This document shows, piece after piece, positions 18,662-26,947 of a stretch of DNA of 64,000 nt; the stretch's first letter is position 1, and each line of letters starts with the position of its first letter. Location: NCBI RefSeq assembly GCF_001907675.1, contig NZ_MPNT01000016.1, positions 72,151 to 136,150 on the forward strand, read 5' to 3'. The position numbers and the translations under genes are program-made. Under the pieces are notes generated by a model. That model worked only from the letters and a program-made list of their open reading frames with translations, was not told the DNA's origin and did no database searches. Origin of the DNA: Mycobacterium paraffinicum (GTDB lineage Bacteria; Actinomycetota; Actinomycetes; Mycobacteriales; Mycobacteriaceae).

Positions 18662-19054
18662 TCAGGAGAAGTACGCGTCGAACGAGCCGATGTCGGTCAG
18701 ATGCGCCGTGACCTCAGAAATCTTGTCGCCACGGATGGTTAGCACGTTGACCACATCCTGTTCGAGCCGCTTGCCATTGTGCTCACCGGTGTCGTGCAAC
18801 GTGACCGCGACCGTGTCACGGCCGAAAGCGAGCCCCTGCGGCGAGATGTGCAGTCCGTACCGGGCGAACGTGTCGGCCAGCCTGGTGGCTTCGTCGATTC
18901 CGGTTGCCCTGCCAGATACCACGCTGGATCCGGGGATGGTCCAGACGATGTCGGGGGTGGCGTGTTCGGCGATCCCCGCAGGGTCGTCGTGCACGATCGC
19001 GGTCGCGGAACGCGCCGACGACGGCACGCTGCTGCTGTGTCGCAGCAGCTTCAT
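18662..19054 (-). CDS. SnoaL/NTF2-like protein, probably frameshifted near its start
   Basis: The C-terminal part (AEHATPDIVWTIPGSSVVSG and later VVNVLTIRGDKISEVTAHLT) is a clear SnoaL-like cone-fold domain. In this frame the first 20 residues look wrong (MKLLRHSSSVPSSARSATA). The neighbouring frame, from about 19064, instead reads VPDDEAAATQQQRAVVGAFR, a normal SnoaL first helix. One extra base near 18998-19007 would join them as AFRDAIVHDDPAGIAEHA. It is either a recent pseudogene or a sequence error. It lies downstream of a TetR gene in the same direction. Confidence 0.6.
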   Translation of the reverse strand: MKLLRHSSSVPSSARSATAIVHDDPAGIAEHATPDIVWTIPGSSVVSGRATGIDEATRLADTFARYGLHISPQGLAFGRDTVAVTLHDTGEHNGKRLEQDVVNVLTIRGDKISEVTAHLTDIGSFDAYFS

Positions 19055-19168
19055 CGTCCGGCACGGCGCTCGAATAGCCTGCCGGCACAACGCAAACCAA
19101 GGCCATCGCGATACCCGAGCCCATCCGGGCGGCTTTCCAAGCACTCGACGCCCGGATGGGGGCTCCAA

Positions 19169-19756
19169 TCATGTGCGCCGCTTGCCGGGTGAAATAAGCC
19201 TGTCCGCGGTCTCGCTCACGGCGTCGAGCACCGCTGCCTGCGTGGCGGGGTCGGCCATCGCGCGCGAGATCGACACCGCCCCGACCATCAGCGCGACGAC
19301 GCTCCACGCCCTGCGCTCCCGATCGGCGCCGTCGAGCACGTCGGCCACCCGCCCCGCCAGCGCGCTGATCTTGCGTTCGTACGCCTCCCGAGTGGATACT
19401 CCCGCGCGTGCCACATCGGCGCTAAGGGTCGGCATCACACATCCGTCGCCCGGGTTCTCCACGTGGTACGCGCTGAGGTAGTCCGCGAGAAAGCTTTTGA
19501 GCTTCGAACGGCGCTCGGCCTTGCTGCCGGACTCGGTGTCGGAAACGAACGGCTCACCGACGGCGGCCGCGATGATCGCCTCGAGCATCGCTTCCTTGTT
19601 GGGGAAGTTCGAATAGAACGCTCCGGAGGTCACGTCCGCCGCGGCGGCGAGCCCGTCCACGCCGATCCCGTTGAAGCCGGCGACCTTCATCGACCGCATG
19701 CCCGCACGCAGCAGCGCGGCGCGCGCCTTGACCTTTTGGTCTGCCGGATACCTCAT
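19169..19756 (-). CDS. TetR/AcrR family regulator
   Basis: 195 residues. ALLRAGMRSMKVAGFNGIGV then DGLAAAADVTSGAFYSNFPN forms the TetR helix-turn-helix with the usual YxNFPNKEA end, followed by a helical ligand domain with GDGCVMPTLSADVARAG. It probably represses itself and the adjacent SnoaL-like gene. The upstream region carries a short dyad TTAT-AGC-ATAA. Confidence 0.88.
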   Translation of the reverse strand: MRYPADQKVKARAALLRAGMRSMKVAGFNGIGVDGLAAAADVTSGAFYSNFPNKEAMLEAIIAAAVGEPFVSDTESGSKAERRSKLKSFLADYLSAYHVENPGDGCVMPTLSADVARAGVSTREAYERKISALAGRVADVLDGADRERRAWSVVALMVGAVSISRAMADPATQAAVLDAVSETADRLISPGKRRT

Positions 19757-19962
19757 AACAAGGACATTTATAGCATAACTACCGATATCTTACGATCGTG
19801 GAGCAATCCCCGGTTCGAACAACGAGCGGCCTATGTTGTCCGGCGGGCCGACAATGTTGTTGCAGAACGCTATTGATCTAGGGCTCCGTTCTGCAGGCGT
19901 GTTGTTTCGTCGCGGGTCATCGTCACGATCTGGTTAGTGCCTGGCAAGGATGGGGCGCGTCC

Positions 19963-20583
19963 CTACGTGGAGGGGTTGATCAGTGCGATGGCGCTGCGGA
20001 CCGCCTCTTCGGTGACAGCGGCCAGGGGTTGGTCGTGTTCGACAGTGTGGGCCGTCAGTTCTCGAAGGCCGCCGATCAGCATCACGGCCCGTGCGTGCGG
20101 CACCGGATCGATTCCGATCGACTTCAGTTCGTCGGTATCGCTGAGCGCGTGGACCAGTTCGACGAATTGCCCCATGACGAAGCGCTGCAGGGAACGGGCG
20201 GACGGGCCGAGCGCGGGAACATCACGTATCCAGGTGAGTGTGAGCGGGCGACGACGTTCGGCCCAGTCGAACCAGGTTTCCACCGCTTGGCGTACCTGGG
20301 TCTGCCACGGTGCGCGCGGGTCGACCGCGGCAGCGACCGCGGAGAGGTTGGCGTCGTTGGTCTCCGACAGCAGAGCGACCAGGCATGCCTCACGGTCAGC
20401 GAACTCGGCGTAGAACTTGGACTTCGAGGTCCGGGCCCGCCGGACGACGTCGGACACCATTGTGTTCGCGTAGCCGACATCGGCAATGCACTCTGCCATC
20501 GCCTCCAAGATGCGGCGCCGGTAATCCTCAGAATTCCTGCGGGCCGGTTGTGCATGCCCCAGTTTCTCCACCGCGTCCACCAC
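19963..20583 (-). CDS. TetR family regulator divergent from P450
   Basis: 206 residues with helix-turn-helix SDVVRRARTSKSKFYAEFAD near residues 44-63. It is divergent from the cytochrome P450 gene, with two strong palindromes between them. From memory, M. tuberculosis Rv0135c (TetR) and cyp138 (Rv0136) are arranged alike, so repression of the P450 and of itself is likely. No other genes follow it in the same direction within 200 bp. Confidence 0.88.
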   Translation of the reverse strand: MVDAVEKLGHAQPARRNSEDYRRRILEAMAECIADVGYANTMVSDVVRRARTSKSKFYAEFADREACLVALLSETNDANLSAVAAAVDPRAPWQTQVRQAVETWFDWAERRRPLTLTWIRDVPALGPSARSLQRFVMGQFVELVHALSDTDELKSIGIDPVPHARAVMLIGGLRELTAHTVEHDQPLAAVTEEAVRSAIALINPST

Positions 20584-20630
20584 AGGTCCCTTCCGCCATC
20601 CCGATAGTAGAACCGGCGTGGTGGCGTTCG

Positions 20631-20671
20631 GTACACCCGTGTACTAATGTCGGGCTAGTACGCAGGCGTAC
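20631..20671. promoter_or_regulatory. Paired TetR operators between regulator and P450
   Basis: Two perfect 14-bp palindromes, GTACACCCGTGTAC at 20631-20644 and GTACGCAGGCGTAC at 20658-20671, have centres 27 bp apart. They share the form GTACRC-NN-GYGTAC. The second ends 15 bp before the P450 ATG at 20686. They are the obvious binding sites for the divergently encoded TetR protein and would block both promoters. Confidence 0.75.
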
Positions 20672-20685
20672 CAGAGGGAGGGATG

Positions 20686-22014
20686 ATGGCTCAGCTCACC
20701 AGCGACCCGGTGCGATTGCCGCCCGGCGTGAACCTGCCGCGAATCGTTCAGGGTGCCGCGATGTTGATCGACCGGCCGGGTGCGCTCGAATACGCCCGTC
20801 GGCGCCACGGCCCGGTGTTCAGTGCGTCGCTTCCGTTTTTCGGCGACAGTGTGGTTCTCAGCGAACCCCGCTTGATCAAGGAATTGTTCACTGCGGGCGA
20901 CTTGGTGGAGACAGTCACCAACCTGGGCGCCGTCATTGGCCCGGGGTCCACGTTCAGCCTCAATGGCGCACCGCACCTGGCGCGCCGCAAGTTGCTGATG
21001 CCGCCGTTGCACGGCAAGCGGATGCCGCTATACCAGCAGATCATCGAGGAAGAGGTTGCGCGCGAGCTGTCGAGCTGGCCGGAGGCGACGCCGTTCGCGA
21101 CGCTCCCATCGATGATGCGCATCACCCTCAACGTGATCCTGCGGGCGGTGTTCGGCGCCGACGGACCCGAACTCGCGGCCTTACGAGAAATCCTTCCGCC
21201 GGCGGTGCTGCTCGCATCCCGGCTTACCGTGCTGCCGCCGGGTTTGCGCCGCGATCTGGGACGGTGGAGCCCATGGGGACGTTTGGAACGGATGCGGCGC
21301 CAGTGCGACGAGCTCATCGGCACGCTCATTCAACACGCCAGGACCGCACCTGATCTCGACGAGCGCACCGACGTGCTGGCCATGCTCGTGGCTGCCAGAG
21401 ACGAGGACGGCCGGCCGATTCCCGACGATCACATCATCGACGAACTGCAAACGCTATTGGCCGCCGGACACGAGACCACCGCCACCACGCTGGCCTGGGC
21501 CGTCGAGCGGCTACGCCGCCACCCCGCCGTGTTGGCGAAGCTGGTGGCGGAGATCGATTCAGGCGGTTCGGATCTCCTGCAAGCCACGGTATGGGAGGTG
21601 CAACGCAGCCGCCCGGTGATCCCCGTCGTTCTGCGCGTGACTAGGGGTCGCACGAGACTGGGAAAATGGGTCTTGCCCGAGGGGCACACCGTGATCGCCA
21701 GCATCGCGCTGTCGCACAGCTCGACGGCCAACTACACCGACCCGGCGCGCTTTGATCCCACCCGCTTTCTCAACGACAAGCCCGACACCAGCTCATGGAT
21801 CCCCTACGGGGGAGGGGTACGACGTTGCGTGGGTGCGGCTTTTGCCAACAACGAAATGCTCATCACCCTGCGCGAGCTGCTGCGCACCTATACGCTCGAA
21901 CCCACCTCCGAGCCCGACGAAAGACCGAGATCCCGAGGCATCGCCAATGCACCCGCCTCCGGCGCCATCGCCGTCGTCCACCGCCGCAATGCCCCACGGT
22001 GCAGTGGCTCATGA
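20686..22014 (+). CDS. Cytochrome P450 (CYP135/CYP138-like)
   Basis: 442 residues. The I-helix oxygen-binding motif is AAGHETTATTLAW (about 260-271), the ExxR pair lies in WEVQRSRPV, and the haem loop is IPYGGGVRRCVGAAFANNEM with Cys381 as axial thiolate. PLHGKRMPLYQQIIEEEVAR and LPSMMRITLNVILRAVFG resemble the mycobacterial CYP135/138 group as I recall it. No ferredoxin gene is adjacent. GAGGGAGGG precedes two consecutive ATGs (20683 and 20686). Substrate unknown. Confidence 0.9.
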   Translation: MAQLTSDPVRLPPGVNLPRIVQGAAMLIDRPGALEYARRRHGPVFSASLPFFGDSVVLSEPRLIKELFTAGDLVETVTNLGAVIGPGSTFSLNGAPHLARRKLLMPPLHGKRMPLYQQIIEEEVARELSSWPEATPFATLPSMMRITLNVILRAVFGADGPELAALREILPPAVLLASRLTVLPPGLRRDLGRWSPWGRLERMRRQCDELIGTLIQHARTAPDLDERTDVLAMLVAARDEDGRPIPDDHIIDELQTLLAAGHETTATTLAWAVERLRRHPAVLAKLVAEIDSGGSDLLQATVWEVQRSRPVIPVVLRVTRGRTRLGKWVLPEGHTVIASIALSHSSTANYTDPARFDPTRFLNDKPDTSSWIPYGGGVRRCVGAAFANNEMLITLRELLRTYTLEPTSEPDERPRSRGIANAPASGAIAVVHRRNAPRCSGS

Positions 22015-22060
22015 GGACCCGGCCGGCGCACGAATGGCTGTTCGCCGGCGCGCCGGATAG

Positions 22061-23371
22061 GTGACCACGTCAGTGGGGCGCCCCTGGTTCGCCGCACTCG
22101 AACCGACATCGCCGCAAGCTTTTTCGGCCGATTCGATGCTGCCTGAACGCGTCGGGGAGCTCGCTGCGCTGCTGGGGCCCGGGCCGGCCGGCTGGGCTGT
22201 TGAGCTGGGTGCACTGATGGCGGCCAGCATCACCAGTGCAATCCCGGAGCTGGCCGTGGACGCGGTCGCCGAGGAGGTTGCCCGGGGGTGCGAGGGGGTC
22301 GCTCTAGCAACGCTTTCCGCGCTGGCACTCGATGACCACGTGACGTTCGCGGCGATGCCGGAGGTGCTCACGGGTCCCATGGAGGTAGTGGCGCGCGGCA
22401 TCGGGATCGAGCACATGCTGCGCAGCATCCACGTCGCGCATGCCACGGCAGCGGGGGTGCTCCTCGACGTCGCCGAACGCGTGGTGCCCGAGTCACAACG
22501 CTTCAGCGAGATGAGGCGCATCAACAAGGCCCTGTTCGACATCGTCGATGTCCTGACCGAACGCATGGCTGCTGAGTACGCCCGCGCGCACGAGGAGTGG
22601 TTGACCAGCTCCGTGGCGCTGCGTATGGAAATCGTGGAGGACCTCCTGCAGGGCAATGCCGTTCCGATGGAGAGGGCCACCCGGGTTCTCGGCTACGACC
22701 TGAGCCGCTGGCACCTGGCCGTGGTCGTCTGGACGGGTGCCGCAATGCCCGCAGAGCCTACCCAGCTCAGAGCCGCTGCCGCACAGGCGCTGTCGGCGGC
22801 GGGGTGTGTCTCGACGCTGGTGCTTCCCGTGGGTGCGCAGCGAGTGTGGGCGTGGGGTTCGCGGACGTCGCAGCCGCCGGAGTCGGTGGTCCCAACCATG
22901 CCGCCGCCTCCGGGCGTGCGCATTGGGATCGGACTGGGCGGCGCCGGCGTCGAAGGTTTCCGGGACAGCCACCGTCAGGCGGCGGAGGCGGCGCGCGTCG
23001 GCGCGATGTCGACGCACGACGCCTGGTCGTTTCGCTACCAGGACCTCGACTTGGTCGCGATGCTCAGCACCGACCTGCCCGCCGCCCGCGAGTTCGTCGC
23101 CCGCGAACTCGGCGATTTGGCCGCTAGCGCGGATTCCGTTGCCACAGTGCGTCACACGCTCAAGCGCTACCTCGACCATGACAGGAGCTTGGCCGCCACC
23201 GCTGCCGATCTGCACGTCGCACGGAACACCGTCGCCTACCGGGTGCAGCGCGCCGAGCAACTTCGCGGCAGGCCTGTGGCCGATCGCCGGCTGCAGTTGC
23301 ACGCCGCCCTCACCCTCGCCGAAGAACTCGGCTCCGCGGTTTTGCGGCTAGCGGCGACACCGTTGGACTGA
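22061..23371 (+). CDS. PucR/CdaR family transcriptional regulator
   Basis: 436 residues from GTG 22061. The C-terminus has the PucR-type helix-turn-helix (KRYLDHDRSLAATAADLHVA then RNTVAYRVQRAEQL), preceded by a degenerate GGDEF-like central domain (VRIGIGLGGAGVEGFRDSHR). The N-terminal helical domain may sense a ligand. It lies between the P450 and the catabolic operon that begins 99 bp downstream, so it is the best candidate to activate that operon. Confidence 0.88.
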   Translation: MTTSVGRPWFAALEPTSPQAFSADSMLPERVGELAALLGPGPAGWAVELGALMAASITSAIPELAVDAVAEEVARGCEGVALATLSALALDDHVTFAAMPEVLTGPMEVVARGIGIEHMLRSIHVAHATAAGVLLDVAERVVPESQRFSEMRRINKALFDIVDVLTERMAAEYARAHEEWLTSSVALRMEIVEDLLQGNAVPMERATRVLGYDLSRWHLAVVVWTGAAMPAEPTQLRAAAAQALSAAGCVSTLVLPVGAQRVWAWGSRTSQPPESVVPTMPPPPGVRIGIGLGGAGVEGFRDSHRQAAEAARVGAMSTHDAWSFRYQDLDLVAMLSTDLPAAREFVARELGDLAASADSVATVRHTLKRYLDHDRSLAATAADLHVARNTVAYRVQRAEQLRGRPVADRRLQLHAALTLAEELGSAVLRLAATPLD

Positions 23372-23378
23372 AGTCCAA
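23363..23378. promoter_or_regulatory. Perfect dyad overlapping the pucR stop codon
   Basis: TTGGACT at 23363-23369 and AGTCCAA at 23372-23378 flank a 2-bp centre; the pucR TGA is part of it. A half copy (TGGACT) follows at about 23396. The dyad lies about 95 bp upstream of the first gene of the catabolic operon, where an activator such as PucR could bind. Confidence 0.5.
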
Positions 23379-23470
23379 TCAGACCGGGTCAATTATGGAC
23401 TCAAGCCCAGGCTTCAACGGGTCGCCGGGCAGTTGACTGAGCACAGAGCGCGTTCGAATGGTGAGCAGAA

Positions 23471-24442
23471 GTGGAGAAACCGGTGGTAGTTCAGCTCGTC
23501 CGATACCGAGACAACGAGCAAATCTCCTGGGGCGTCGTCATGGGTGACGTCGTCTCACCACTCACCGGGCAATACACGAGCACCGCTGGCCTCATCGAAC
23601 ACGGTGCATCCGACTGGGTGGCGGCCGCGGCGAAACCCGGTCACGTGGCGCTGGCCGACGTCCGTCTCCTGTCACCGGTCACCACGCCCTGCCGGGTGAT
23701 GTGCCAGGGGGCCAACTACCGTCAACACGCGATCGAGTCCGGGATGGACCCAGACAACCGCGCATTCAACTTGTTCTTCGACAAGACCGACGCCTCAGTC
23801 ACCGGGCCACACGATCCGGTGATCCGCCCCGCCCACGTCACCTTGCTCGACTACGAGATCGAGCTGGCCTTGGTTCTGCGCCGATCCGTCGACGCACCGA
23901 CCACGGTCACCGTCGAGAACCTGCACGAGTACGTCTTCGGGGTCACCATCGCAAACGACTTCTCCGCCCGGGACGTCCAGCTGCCACAGGGACAGTTCTT
24001 GAAGGGCAAGAGCTATCGCGGCTTCTGCCCGCTGGGGCCCGTGCTGGCGGTCCTCGAACCCGAGGACTTCACCTTGCTCGACGACCTCGAGTTACGGCTG
24101 GAGGTCAACGGGTCGCTACGGCAGAGCGACAGCACCGCGAACATGGTCTACCGGCCCGCCGAGACGCTGACCGAGTTGACCGAGTTCTGCAACATCAGCC
24201 CCGGTGACGTATTGCTCACTGGCACCCCGCACGGTTGCATGGCGACCTCCCCGCCCGCGTTGATCCGCCGGCTTGCAACCGCGCTGCTGCCCGAACAGAC
24301 GCTGTGGGCGGCATTCGTCAAGCAGAACCAGCGCAAGCCCTATCTGCGCCCCGGTGACATCGTCACCGCCTCGATACGCAACGCCACCGGAACTCTCGAT
24401 CTGGGCACTCAGCGAAACGTCATCGTCGCTCCGGGCAGCTAG
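23471..24442 (+). CDS. Fumarylacetoacetate hydrolase family protein
   Basis: 323 residues. The FAH C-terminal fold is shown by LLDYEIELALVLRR, VFGVTIANDFSARDVQ with the metal-binding acidic residues, and the end GDIVTASIRNATGTLDLGTQ. Family members hydrolyse or hydrate C-C bonds of ring-cleavage products. It is the first gene of the operon, 12 bp before the ring-cleavage-type VOC gene, consistent with acting on that enzyme's product. GTG 23471 is used. Confidence 0.88.
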   Translation: MEKPVVVQLVRYRDNEQISWGVVMGDVVSPLTGQYTSTAGLIEHGASDWVAAAAKPGHVALADVRLLSPVTTPCRVMCQGANYRQHAIESGMDPDNRAFNLFFDKTDASVTGPHDPVIRPAHVTLLDYEIELALVLRRSVDAPTTVTVENLHEYVFGVTIANDFSARDVQLPQGQFLKGKSYRGFCPLGPVLAVLEPEDFTLLDDLELRLEVNGSLRQSDSTANMVYRPAETLTELTEFCNISPGDVLLTGTPHGCMATSPPALIRRLATALLPEQTLWAAFVKQNQRKPYLRPGDIVTASIRNATGTLDLGTQRNVIVAPGS

Positions 24443-24454
24443 AAAGGAATTTCT

Positions 24455-25147
24455 TTGAGCGCCACGCCAAGTCCCCTGCAGCCCGCCGATTCGGAGGGTA
24501 CCAACGGCACCCCCTCGGGGCCGCCGGACCTTCGAGACCTTCCCGACCGGCTAGTGCCGGATTTCATCGCCCACTGGGTGGTCAAGACCGCTCGCAGCGC
24601 CGAGATGATCGAGTGGTACGGGCAAGTTTTCGGCGCCCGCGTCGTCCACGAAGACAATCAGATCGCCTTCCTCACGTGGGATCACGAGAGCCATCGGTTG
24701 GCACTAGTGAAGCTTCCCAAACCGTTGCGGTACGTCTTCCCACTATCGCGGTGGCGCCGCAAGACCTACGGCATCGACCATCTGGCATTCACCTTCACCT
24801 CGGTGGAAAGGTTGCTGCTGACCTTTGAGCGGCTGAAGAAGGCGGGAATCGCTCCTGTCTGGTCCATCAACCACGGACCGACGACCAGCCTGTACTACGA
24901 GGACCCCGAAGGCATCCGGCTGGAGTTTCAGACCGAGAACTTCCCCACCGCCCAGCAGACCGCCGAGTACTTCGCCAGCAACGAGTTCAGTGAGAACCCA
25001 ATCGGCACCGACATCGATCCGGACTACCTTCTTGAACAGCTCCGCGCGGGTGCACCACCAGAGGACCTGCTGACACGCGGCGCGGGCACCCGCCCCGGCA
25101 CCAAGCCCCGCTCCAACAAGCGAGCCATTACCTGGAAGACGTTGTGA
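24455..25147 (+). CDS. VOC superfamily extradiol-type dioxygenase
   Basis: 230 residues starting at TTG 24455, with AAAGGAA 7 bases upstream. A single glyoxalase/bleomycin-resistance-type domain provides His40 (FIAHWVVKTARSAEMIEWYG), His109 (GIDHLAFTF) and Glu157 (IRLEFQTENFP), the 2-His-1-carboxylate iron site of extradiol dioxygenases. The N-terminal 30 and C-terminal 50 residues are polar extensions. Context between an FAH hydrolase and a flavin hydroxylase supports catechol-type ring cleavage. Confidence 0.85.
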   Translation: MSATPSPLQPADSEGTNGTPSGPPDLRDLPDRLVPDFIAHWVVKTARSAEMIEWYGQVFGARVVHEDNQIAFLTWDHESHRLALVKLPKPLRYVFPLSRWRRKTYGIDHLAFTFTSVERLLLTFERLKKAGIAPVWSINHGPTTSLYYEDPEGIRLEFQTENFPTAQQTAEYFASNEFSENPIGTDIDPDYLLEQLRAGAPPEDLLTRGAGTRPGTKPRSNKRAITWKTL

Positions 25148-25150
25148 GGC

Positions 25151-26947
25151 ATGGACAATGACTCAGTCATCATTGTCGGCGCCGGCGCCGCCGGGTCCAC
25201 CCTGGCCTTGCTGCTGGCCCGCTACGACATTGCGTGCACGGTCGTCGAACAACGCAGCGACCCTCGCCTGCATCCGGCCGCGCACGTCATCAACGCGCGC
25301 ACCTTGGAGATCTGGAACCAAGCCTCCCCAACGCTGACGGGCGCCCTGGAGTCGATCACCCCGCCGATCGACACGGTCAACATCATTCGTTGGTGTACCG
25401 ACGTGCGCACCGCCCCGCTCGGAGAGATCGACCTGCTGTCCCAGCCAGACCGGCTGGCCGAAGTCCGAACGCACAGCCGATATCTCATTTCCCACATCGG
25501 TCAGCACCTGCTCATGCCGGTGTTGTGGGATGCCCTCGACAACGAGGCCTTGATCGACTTCCGGCGGGGGTGTTGCGCCGAGATGGACGGCGAGAGGTTG
25601 ATCCTGCGTTCGGCGGGCTCTGAACCGACAGTGGTGTCACCGCGGTACATCGTCGCCGCCGACGGGGCGAACAGCACGTTGCGCGACGCTGCCGGGATCG
25701 CCATGCAGGGCCCGGTGCTGGCCAATATGGGCAGTGTCTTCTTCCACGCGCCCGGGGTGTATCCCGACGGCGCCGATCGCCCACTGCTCAGCTGGATCTA
25801 CCATCCCCGCTTCAGTGGCGTGATGATCGCCCACGCCGATGACGACTACGTGCTGATGACCCCCTACCTGCACCCGGCCCAACTGATCGCGCGGGACAGC
25901 CACCGATATTGGAATCGCGTCCTGCCTCGAGTAATTGGTTCGACCAACTACCGGATCCGGTCAACGGGAACCTGGACTATGACCTCCCAGCTCGCCGATC
26001 AATTCCGCCGCGGGCGGTTGCTACTCATCGGCGACGCCGCCCACCGCTTCCCGCACACCGGCGGCTTCGGACTCAACAGCGGTGTTCAAGACGCTCACAA
26101 CCTGGCCTGGAAGCTGGCGGCAGTCTTGCGCTCGGGAGCGTCGGACTCAGTGCTGGACACCTACGAGACCGAACGCCGGCCCGTCGTCACGCGTTTCGCC
26201 GAGCAGAGCACGAACAATCACTTCACGCTCGACGAAGTAACCGAGCCATTGGGCATCACCAATCGGTCGCTGCACCAAGCGACCGAACTGGCGGGAAAGC
26301 TGCGTCCTAAACGGGTTCCCGACCGAGTAGTCGCGGCCGTCGCCGACGCTTTGACCTACGCCCAAACTTCGCGCACCAAAACTCTTTTACGGCGCGGCGC
26401 CCGCGGTCGGCGACTGCGCCAGCACATCACCGACGCGGTACCGGGCCAAGAGGAACACTTTGTAGCCAGCGGCCTGGAATTCGGCTATGCCTACGCCAGC
26501 TCGCTCATTGACACCTCCGAGGGTCGCTGTCCCGACAGCGACGTCGCGTTCTATCAACCGACTACCCATCCGGGAGCCCGGCTGCCGCACGCGTTCGTCA
26601 CGACCCAGGACGGTTCGCATCTATCGACCCACGAGATCCTTGCCAGCACGGGGCTCACGTTGTTCACCGCCGACCCGCAGGGCTGGAGCGCAAGTCTCGC
26701 CGGAATCCCGATGACGGTGCCGGTCGCGGTGGTCGCGCTGCGCGCGGCGAGCAGCGACGAAGGCGCCGCGCTGATTGAGCTGTTCGAGGTCGGCGACCGC
26801 GGCGCCGTCGTGGCCCGACCCGACGGACACGTGGTGTGGCGCATCAACACTGACGCCTCCGGGGCCGATCGGCTTCAAGAATTCGTCGAACGCGCGTGGA
26901 GCGACGTCTACCCGGCGTGGGTGCCGAACCTCCAGGAGGCACCGTGA
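25151..26947 (+). CDS. FAD-dependent aromatic hydroxylase (PheA/TfdB type)
   Basis: 598 residues. The FAD motif is SVIIVGAGAAGSTLALLLAR, and the second FAD/ribityl motif is LLIGDAAHRFPHTGGFGLNS followed by GVQDAHNLAWKLA. A thioredoxin-like C-terminal domain, typical of phenol hydroxylases, ends the protein. It would insert oxygen into a phenolic ring using NAD(P)H, supplying the diol for the VOC dioxygenase. Its start lies 3 bp after the upstream stop; its stop overlaps the next start (GTGA). Confidence 0.9.
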   Translation: MDNDSVIIVGAGAAGSTLALLLARYDIACTVVEQRSDPRLHPAAHVINARTLEIWNQASPTLTGALESITPPIDTVNIIRWCTDVRTAPLGEIDLLSQPDRLAEVRTHSRYLISHIGQHLLMPVLWDALDNEALIDFRRGCCAEMDGERLILRSAGSEPTVVSPRYIVAADGANSTLRDAAGIAMQGPVLANMGSVFFHAPGVYPDGADRPLLSWIYHPRFSGVMIAHADDDYVLMTPYLHPAQLIARDSHRYWNRVLPRVIGSTNYRIRSTGTWTMTSQLADQFRRGRLLLIGDAAHRFPHTGGFGLNSGVQDAHNLAWKLAAVLRSGASDSVLDTYETERRPVVTRFAEQSTNNHFTLDEVTEPLGITNRSLHQATELAGKLRPKRVPDRVVAAVADALTYAQTSRTKTLLRRGARGRRLRQHITDAVPGQEEHFVASGLEFGYAYASSLIDTSEGRCPDSDVAFYQPTTHPGARLPHAFVTTQDGSHLSTHEILASTGLTLFTADPQGWSASLAGIPMTVPVAVVALRAASSDEGAALIELFEVGDRGAVVARPDGHVVWRINTDASGADRLQEFVERAWSDVYPAWVPNLQEAP

